64,000 bases of DNA from assembly GCA_039707465.1 (NCBI GenBank), contig CM077651.1, forward strand, positions 25,657,019 to 25,721,018. The letters run 5' to 3'. The notes under the pieces are model-generated. The model had not been told where the DNA came from. It saw only the letters and a list, made by a program, of their open reading frames with translations, and ran no database searches. Source of the stretch: Rhabdophis nuchalis (taxonomy: Eukaryota; Chordata; Lepidosauria; Squamata; Natricidae). Position numbers and translations under genes: made by a program. Shown one piece after another: positions 57,279 to 64,000 of this stretch; positions within the stretch are counted from its first letter, which is position 1; every line of letters begins with the position of its first letter.

Positions 57279-59689
57279 GATAAAATGTGGATGATTAGTT
57301 TATGGATCACCACAATTGGGTGAACCCAAGCTATTAGCCAGTGAAGATTAAATGACTAATGAAAAAGTGGACTAGGCTGAGAACAATTTACCTGTGTATT
57401 ACTGCCAGCATTACACTAAGGGCAACACCCTGTGTATTTTACCACACTCAAGTATTGCAAGAATGTGTTATTCACATACAAGTAAAGTATTTCATATACG
57501 CCTAGCAAGGAAACAGGTATGCAAACCGACATTTCTTCTATTTCTATTACGTTTTGGGGAGGACTGGGATGGTCCAGAACAAGATTATCAAGAAATTAAT
57601 TGGGACATAATACAAAATGCAGTAATACAGTTATGATGTAACATCTCAGAATAGAGATTCAAACAGGCACATGGGGAAAGAATGAAAAAAGAGAAACAAG
57701 TAGGAACAAAGAGGTGAATGAATAGATTCCTTTCTAGTACCAGGAATGTGACAAATATGGGAGCCAGTGCAGGATGATGGTTAACTGATTTGGATTGGAG
57801 AGATCTGGGATCAAGACTATAACAGAACATGGATCTTATTGAATGACTTTTAAAGAGCCTAACACACTAGAACACTTGCTGAGATGAACTCAGTAGACTA
57901 CTACCAGCCTAAGTATGCCTCCTGACATAAAATTGCAATAAAGAAATTATACATAAATATGAATAAAAGGGAGAGACGGTCAAAAGAAACCCTTGAAACT
58001 TGTCATATTTCCTCTAGAATTCTAAAGCCTCTTTGATGTGGCTTTTTCATCAAGTATTAGATGAAATATAGATGAAATTAGCCTAAAACCCTTCTAGGCT
58101 CATCTTAGGCAATTTTCCTCAAGGGGCTGCTCTCCAATATTTGGATCAACAATGTAAGGAAAGTCATGGCAAACTAGTGAGCCTCATTCTAATATAAACT
58201 CCAGTCATTTCATGATTCTGAAAAGAAAAGAGCTAAATGACCACAAATAAGCTGTTGGCTTGGAAATATATATGCTTACAATATCTCTTGACTGATGCAT
58301 CCCACATGGCATTGGCACTTTGGCTAATAGTTATGAAGGATAAATGTAACTAGTATAAATATTGTCCAGGAAGCTTCTGTCAGAGTGGTTCAATTATTAT
58401 TATTTTCATCCAGATAAACACTTTAAAATGATTATTGGAAACACTAAATTTTGGATGTGCAAGAAGGTTGTTATGAAGAGAATAAAGACACACAAACAAT
58501 TGCTGTGCAAAATTGTCAAACCTGTTTTCATCTAACATTGTCATTGCTCACTGTGTTGTATCATCTCATTCACCAGGTTCTCTGAGGCTCCAGATGAAAC
58601 TGAGTACACATCATTAAAGAGCCTGTTTAGTTTAGTGGCTTAGGCATGAAGCTAAAAACCAGGAGACTGAGTTCTAGTCCTACTTCAGACAAAAAAAACC
58701 AGTTGTGTGAAGCCTAGGAAAAAAGTAAGGGACAAACCACTTCCAAATATCTTGCTAAGAAAATTGCAGAGATTAATGAGGAGGAGTCAGAGTTAACTCA
58801 AAAGCACAGGAAAAAAAATAATTAACTATCAGTATGAAAATCTGACAATCAGATTATATGATGGGAAAGATGCCAGGTAAATGAGAAGCATCAAACTAAA
58901 TGATCGAAGGTATTCACAGGTGCTTGGCATCCATAGATACCTAGGTTCAGTCCTGACATCTCCCAAGTAAGACCAAGAAAAAAAAACCTTCAGAATGCTT
59001 CCAATACAGCGTCATATCAGGTTACCTAGTCTATTGCTCTTGAGTTAGCATAAAGTACTATTTTTCATTGGGTTGGTTTTTTTTGCACTGGGGTGAATGA
59101 ATATTTTGTCAGTCAAAATTGCCTTATTATACTATGCATGATTCATGAGCTGGATGCTTACTTAGCTTTTCTTCAGCGGGAGGGGGAGAGGCTATTTAGT
59201 CATTGCTAAAAATGTTGTTCTGAATATAAATTAAGTAAATGAAATAATTCATGAAGCCCAAATGGTGAGAAACAAAAGGAGTAATCATGAGAGACTAGGC
59301 GAAGGAATGTAGGGAGTTGGCAAGGTGTGGGGAGTGTGGAGGAGGTGAGGAGGCGAAAAATAATGCCAAGCCTGAAGTTGTGCAAATTGTCTTGCCTTCA
59401 ATAAGACTGGGGGGAAAAGGAAGGAAAATCAGAAAGAATTATGTGGGAGGAGATTGCCTTTGAGAAGCCAATACCAATTCCACCGTGTAGCAGAAATGAA
59501 GACTTACATGTTAATAGAGAATTTTTGTTTCTTCATATTTTTGTTAAAACCTGCATATCTATGCAGTTGTTCACACTGTAGTCCTCTCTCTAATACAATC
59601 AACCATAAAAACCAAAGTTATCTAATGCAGACTCCTCAACCATGTTATCCCAAAGCCTGGGAGAACAGGTCTTTCAATATTTCCTGAAT
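57279..59689. other. Intergenic stretch without recognised features
   Basis: This 2.4-kb AT-rich flank has only short open frames and no transposon ends that I can identify. Confidence 0.4.
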
Positions 59690-60030
59690 GACATTAGGGT
59701 GGGAGCTGTGTGAACCTTTGGGTGGATATCCTTCCAAAGGGCAGGCACTGAATTCCTGGGTCCTATTAGATGTCATTGTTTGATACATGGGAGTCAAAAG
59801 ATATCCACCCTGCATGATTTTACTGGATGAACAGAAACAGAATGAGATAAAATGATCCCTCAAACAGCCAGGACCTATGCCAGGAAGGGCTTTATGGGGG
59901 GGGGGGGGGGGGAACCAGCACCTTGAATAACCTGCAAGCTAATTAATGACCTGGGTGCACCACAGCTTCCTTCAAGGCCAAGTTGACTGACTACTTTGAA
60001 GGCAGCTGATACCACCTGCCAGGCTGCATT
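59690..60030 (-). mobile_element. L2-like LINE coding fragment with an 18-G run
   Basis: It shares its landmarks with 22690-23180 (CCTATGCCAGGAAGGGCTTT, AACCAGCACCTTGAATAACC). A long G run interrupts it at 59897-59912 and is likely to vary in length. No open frame survives. Confidence 0.45.
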
Positions 60031-60063
60031 AACTATTCAGGAAAACCCCAGAGCCAACAAGTA

Positions 60064-60458
60064 CCATATTTTTCGGAGTATAAGACGCACCTTTCCCCCC
60101 CCAAAAAAGAGGGTGAAAATCTGGATGCGTCTTATACACTAAATAAAGCATTTTTGGCCTACCGAAACCTAACCTCCTGTTTGCAAAAATGGGAGGTCTG
60201 CTAGGTGCGTCTGGAAGCTGGGGAAGGCAAAAATGAGCAAACAATGGGCCGTTTTTGCTTGTTTTTGCCCCTCCCCAGCTCCTAGGAGTACTCTACAAGC
60301 CTCCCAAACCCTCTGCATGCTCCCCCCCCCCCCCCCAATGAGGTGTGCAGAGGTTTTGGAAGAACTACAGAGTGCGAAAACATTTTCTTTATAATTTACC
60401 TCTTCAAAATCATGGTGCGTCTTATACTCTGGTGCATCTTATAGTCTGAAAAATATGG
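60064..60458. mobile_element. TA-flanked MITE (family A)
   Basis: The ends CCATATTTTTCGGAG and CTGAAAAATATGG are inverted and TA-flanked (60062-60063, 60459-60460). It carries TATAAGACGCACC and its counterpart inside each end and a C run at about 60324-60337. Confidence 0.82.
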
Positions 60459-60460
60459 TA

Positions 60461-61913
60461 AGTGGTCAAGCTCACAGACTGGAGGACCTGGTCAAAGAGC
60501 ATTTGTCCCACTGGCCTTGCAGCCACTGTAGCCTATTCCTCCCCACAAAGATCAGATAATTAGAAATGGAGCCGCTAGGAAGCTCTCAGCATGTGCAATA
60601 AAAAGCTGAGAAATAAACCATTTCGTCACCTTTATTGCAATTTATTGTGATTCTTATATAAATGAGTTCTTACTCATGCTTAGTCTGCTTGCCACAAAGT
60701 TCTTCAGAGGCTGCGTAAATCACCTTTCCAACGGATGCTCTGGTGACTTTGCCTCTGTGCCTGGGTGACTGTAATCTCATGTATGCAGTGCCTTTTAACT
60801 CTCTCCTTATAATGGGGCTACCTGCCAGGCTTCTCTTGGATGAACCTTCCCACAATTCAAATTGGCACACGGGTGAAAGAATTTGACATTAGGCCTGAAG
60901 CTACTTCAGTTGCCTTCTGATAGTTATGACTGCAAGCAGGAGAAAACAGACAAGAGATTTGCTGCCCTAAATTGCCTATATATAGATGTGTCATCTGAAA
61001 GTACAGTGCTAATTGGAATTCTTGTGTTATTATAACATTTCCCTTCCTTCTAAAAATAGTATTAACTGGAGGTCTGTTATTTTTGGTCCTTGGATTAAAA
61101 GTTTTTAAACCAAAAGACAAGAAGGGAGGACTGGCATAATTCTTTTGGACGGTACATGGAGTGGTAGAGTAAGGCTGTTTCTGCAAAAACAGGATGGATG
61201 GATGGAGGGCAAAGTCAGGACCTCTATTTTTGTCAGGCTCCAAAATCCAAGAAAGACGCATTGAAATCCTCTAAGTAGTTTCCTTTATTGTTCCTTGCCA
61301 AACTAAAGCAGACTATTTGCACCATAAAACATACTCTGGAAACTGTTTGGGAGGAGCTGTCTTCCCCCTTTTCCTCCCACACAAAAGATCTAAAGTGTGA
61401 TGCTTCTTGCTCCTTTGGAATGCATTTGCTCCCTCCTGGGAAGCCGCGCAACATTCCATCACAATTTACCCAAATACATTACCATATTTACATATTTGGA
61501 GGAGAAGATTAAATTGAGATAGGGTTATTATTGATGGTGAATTACAGTGGTTTTAGGTGGTCAATTATTGGATATGAACATAGAATCCAGTGATCAATTG
61601 ATTCCATCAGGATGACATAGGCTGAGTGGATACAACGTACTGAAATGAAGTTTCTGTGGATTTGCTAGTAGTTCCAGAATCTAGTTGCCAAGTTTCACAC
61701 GTGGACATAACCATAAGTCATAGAACTCCTTAATTCAGTTCTCAGCAAGTCTCAGCAGAAGATTCGTGAAGAAAAAGAAGAGCCTGAAGAATCTCAACAA
61801 GCCAATGAAGGTCTAGAAAGCCTTTGTTTAGCATGCAGAGGGAATTGTCTCTGGAGATTCCAAGGACTGCAGATTCTGATTAAGAATCCAAACAAGGCAC
61901 TGGTGGCAGAAGG
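60461..61913. other. Intergenic stretch without recognised features
   Basis: AT-rich sequence between a family A MITE and a hAT MITE. The open frames on both strands show no codon pattern or similarity that I recognise. Confidence 0.4.
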
Positions 61914-61921
61914 ATTAAAAG

Positions 61922-62582
61922 CAGGAGTGAAATCCTCCCAGTTCAGCCTGATTCAGCCGAACCAGCAGGGATTATTGGCATCAGTTCTCCGAACCAGTGG
62001 CAAAAATTCCTGGTGGGCAAACAGCTGGCAAAAAATGCCTGCCTGGTCATATGTCGCCGCTCACCTCTTCCGGCCGCTTGACCCACCCAACCAATCTGAA
62101 CGTTTCTCCCTCTGTTCACAGAAGAGCTGCTGCCGTCTGTCCCTTTAAGGTAGACTCAGGGAGGGAGGGGGCCAGAGGGGACCATAAAGAGAGCAGCAGC
62201 TCTGCTGTGAATGGAGGGGAAAACGTTCAGATTCTCTCTGCCACAGAGTTCAATGTTAAATGCAGCAGAGACAATCCAAACGTTTCTCCCTCTGTTCACA
62301 GAAGAGCTGCGGCAGCCTGTCCATTTAAGGTACTTTGACCCCCGGGAGGAAGGGGACCAGGGGGAATCATGAAGGGAGCAGCAGCTCCGTTATGAATGGA
62401 CTCATACACACATTTTTCCCCCACCTGGTTCTGTGGGCATGGCTTGATGGTGGTGGTGACATGTGACTGAGTGGGCGTGGCCATGAGTGACATCGAGTTG
62501 GCCATGCCCACTCAGTCACAGGACCCCAACACCAAGCCACGCCCACACAAACGGTAGTAAAAAAATTTGAATTTCACCACTG
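61922..62582. mobile_element. hAT MITE with internal tandem duplication
   Basis: The ends CAGGAGTGAAATCC and GAATTTCACCACTG are inverted, with flanks ATTAAAAG (61914-61921) and ATTAAAAA (62583-62590). Inside, CGTTTCTCCCTCTGTTCACA at 62101 recurs at 62281, giving two roughly 120-bp units offset by 180 bp. Confidence 0.78.
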
Positions 62583-62678
62583 ATTAAAAAGTCCCAAAGA
62601 AAAGTGGGACTAAAGCGTGCGCCAGTAGGGAAAGACACTTTTGGAGTAAAGGACTACTGCTATGGCTGCTCTCTAGAT

Positions 62679-62813
62679 CAGGGGTCTCCAACCTTTGCAA
62701 CTTTAAGTCTGAAGGACTTCAGCTCCCAGAATTCTCCAGTCAGCAAAGCTGGCTGGAGAAATCTGGGAGCTGAAGTCCTTCAGACTTAAAGTTGCAAAGG
62801 TTGGAGACCCCTG
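62679..62813. mobile_element. Fold-back hAT MITE, 135 bp, perfect target duplication
   Basis: The whole element is an inverted repeat with about 60-bp arms (from CAGGGGTCTCCAACCTTTGC to its inverse at the right end) around a short centre. A perfect CTCTAGAT duplication flanks it (62671-62678, 62814-62821). The near-identity of the arms suggests recent insertion or gene-conversion between arms. Confidence 0.88.
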
Positions 62814-62821
62814 CTCTAGAT

Positions 62822-63557
62822 GATCTATCTGATGCATAAAATAGATGCAAACATGCTGTGTAGTGGATGAAGGCTCTGGAATAAATTTACCTTTTGAAAG
62901 TAAGCCAGTGCTGGAAACAATCTCTTACGGCTTCCTAGGATGACGATCTGAACCTTTGCCTTTTAGTAGAGGATAAATCTTTTGGATCTGGTTGGTACAG
63001 TGCCTAGTTCTTTCCTTGTGCTCTTTAGCGATTGGCTGTCGACCTCCTTAAATATTTGCAGAAGCATCTAAAGGATCCAATATTTTTGTCGAAATAATTA
63101 AAAGAGCATTGCGCGGTTGCACAGCAATCTCTGCCCCTTTTATATGTGTATGCAGTGTCACAATAAAAGAAAAGCATAGCAAGAGCCTCATTTACCACCT
63201 ACACTGACTCTTCTGCAGTGAAACCTGGATAATGGACTTTGATGTTCTAATAAAAAACAAGTTGGATCTAGCTTGCCTAAAATCTGCACAATTAAAAGTA
63301 CCATTATGAATTGTCTCTGGTCTTCAGGCTGTTTAAATTCTTGAGAAATATTATTCCCTGCTACGAATGTGTCTCAGATTGGGCAAAAGCCCAAATAGCA
63401 AGATGGAGTAAGATAATTTCTAACAAATGTTCATTTTTATGAGATAAACAGCTCTGAAATGTTACTTCAGCGTTCCAATCTATTACACACATTGCAACAG
63501 CACTGTAAAAAAGAAGGGGAAATAAAAAATATGTCTAATTGGGGAAGAGAAAGAATA
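62822..63557. other. Intergenic stretch without recognised features
   Basis: AT-rich sequence between the fold-back hAT MITE and the last family B MITE; nothing assignable. Confidence 0.4.
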
Positions 63558-63917
63558 CAGGTAGTCCTCAACTTACAACAGTTCATTTAGTGACCGTTCA
63601 AAGTTATAACGGCACTCAAAAAAGTGACTCATGGCCGTTTTTCACACGACCATTGCAGCATCCCCATAGTCACATGATCAAAATTCAGATGCCTGGCAAC
63701 TGACTCATATTTATGACACTTGCACTGTCCTGGGGTCACGTGATTTTATGACTTTATCACAAGCAAAGTCAAGTGTTACTAACTTAACAACTGCAATGAT
63801 TCACTTAACAATTGTGGCATTAAAAGTCATAAAATGAGGCAAAATTCACTTAATACATGTTTCACTTAGCAACAAAGATTTTGGACTCAATCTTGGTCGT
63901 AAGTTGAAGACCATCTG
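63558..63917 (+). mobile_element. TA-flanked MITE (family B)
   Basis: It starts CAGGTAGTCCTCAACTTACA and ends AAGTTGAAGACCATCTG, both TA-flanked. It is among the least diverged family B copies in the window, with a short internal deletion after GTCACGTGATTTT. Confidence 0.82.
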
Positions 63918-64000
63918 TATTGGTTTGAGTGACCAACAGTCTTCTCCTGTATCACAGCAGCATTTATAATCAGAATACTATTAATTATCCCATTATAATA

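Noticed and set aside
57394..57636. 80-codon plus-strand frame as a gene
   Set aside because: No similarity recognised, no splice or promoter context, and length within chance for this region.

Overview
The window looks like AT-rich nuclear DNA from a squamate reptile, most likely a snake. It carries vertebrate genes with spliced introns, one CpG island, and a squamate repeat mix: CR1, L2-like and BovB LINEs, Sauria-type and tRNA-headed SINEs, many hAT MITEs with 8-bp target duplications, TA-flanked MITEs and ATT/GGAA microsatellites. There is nothing prokaryotic in it, and the genes belong to known families.

The organising gene is UBAC2, on the minus strand. I reconstructed six coding exons by splice sites and protein similarity: exon 1 at 50150-50180 inside a CpG island, then 44345-44472, 41881-42000, 35898-36004, 3522-3645 and 1489-1536. 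They join in frame to residues 1-186. The remaining exons, including the UBA domain, lie beyond the left edge.

Intron 4 of UBAC2, about 32 kb (3646-35897), holds two single-coding-exon G-protein-coupled receptor genes on the opposite strand: GPR183 (12938-14005) and GPR18 (32321-33313). This nested antisense arrangement, and the order UBAC2 5' end, GPR18, GPR183, matches what I know of the mammalian locus. GPR183 is the oxysterol receptor that guides immune-cell migration. GPR18 is a related receptor of immune cells. UBAC2 is a rhomboid-like ER membrane protein of the ERAD and lipid-droplet pathway. The three are neighbours by ancient synteny and I see no sign of a shared pathway.

Intron 3 (36005-41880) contains a nearly complete L2-like LINE with one uninterrupted 1056-codon endonuclease and reverse-transcriptase ORF (36975-40145) and an ATT-type 3' tail. 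Shorter 3' copies of the same kind lie at 18766-19214, 42275-42759, 11507-11750 and 45240-45465.

From about 50.7 kb to the right edge there is no recognisable coding exon. This is the upstream flank of UBAC2, where DOCK9 lies in mammals, and it is filled with transposable elements. The best structures there are a four-level nest (CR1, hAT, hAT, hAT) at 53032-54420, a solo LTR splitting a TA-flanked MITE at 51027-51898, a deleted Tc1-type element at 56099-56637 and a fold-back hAT MITE at 62679-62813.
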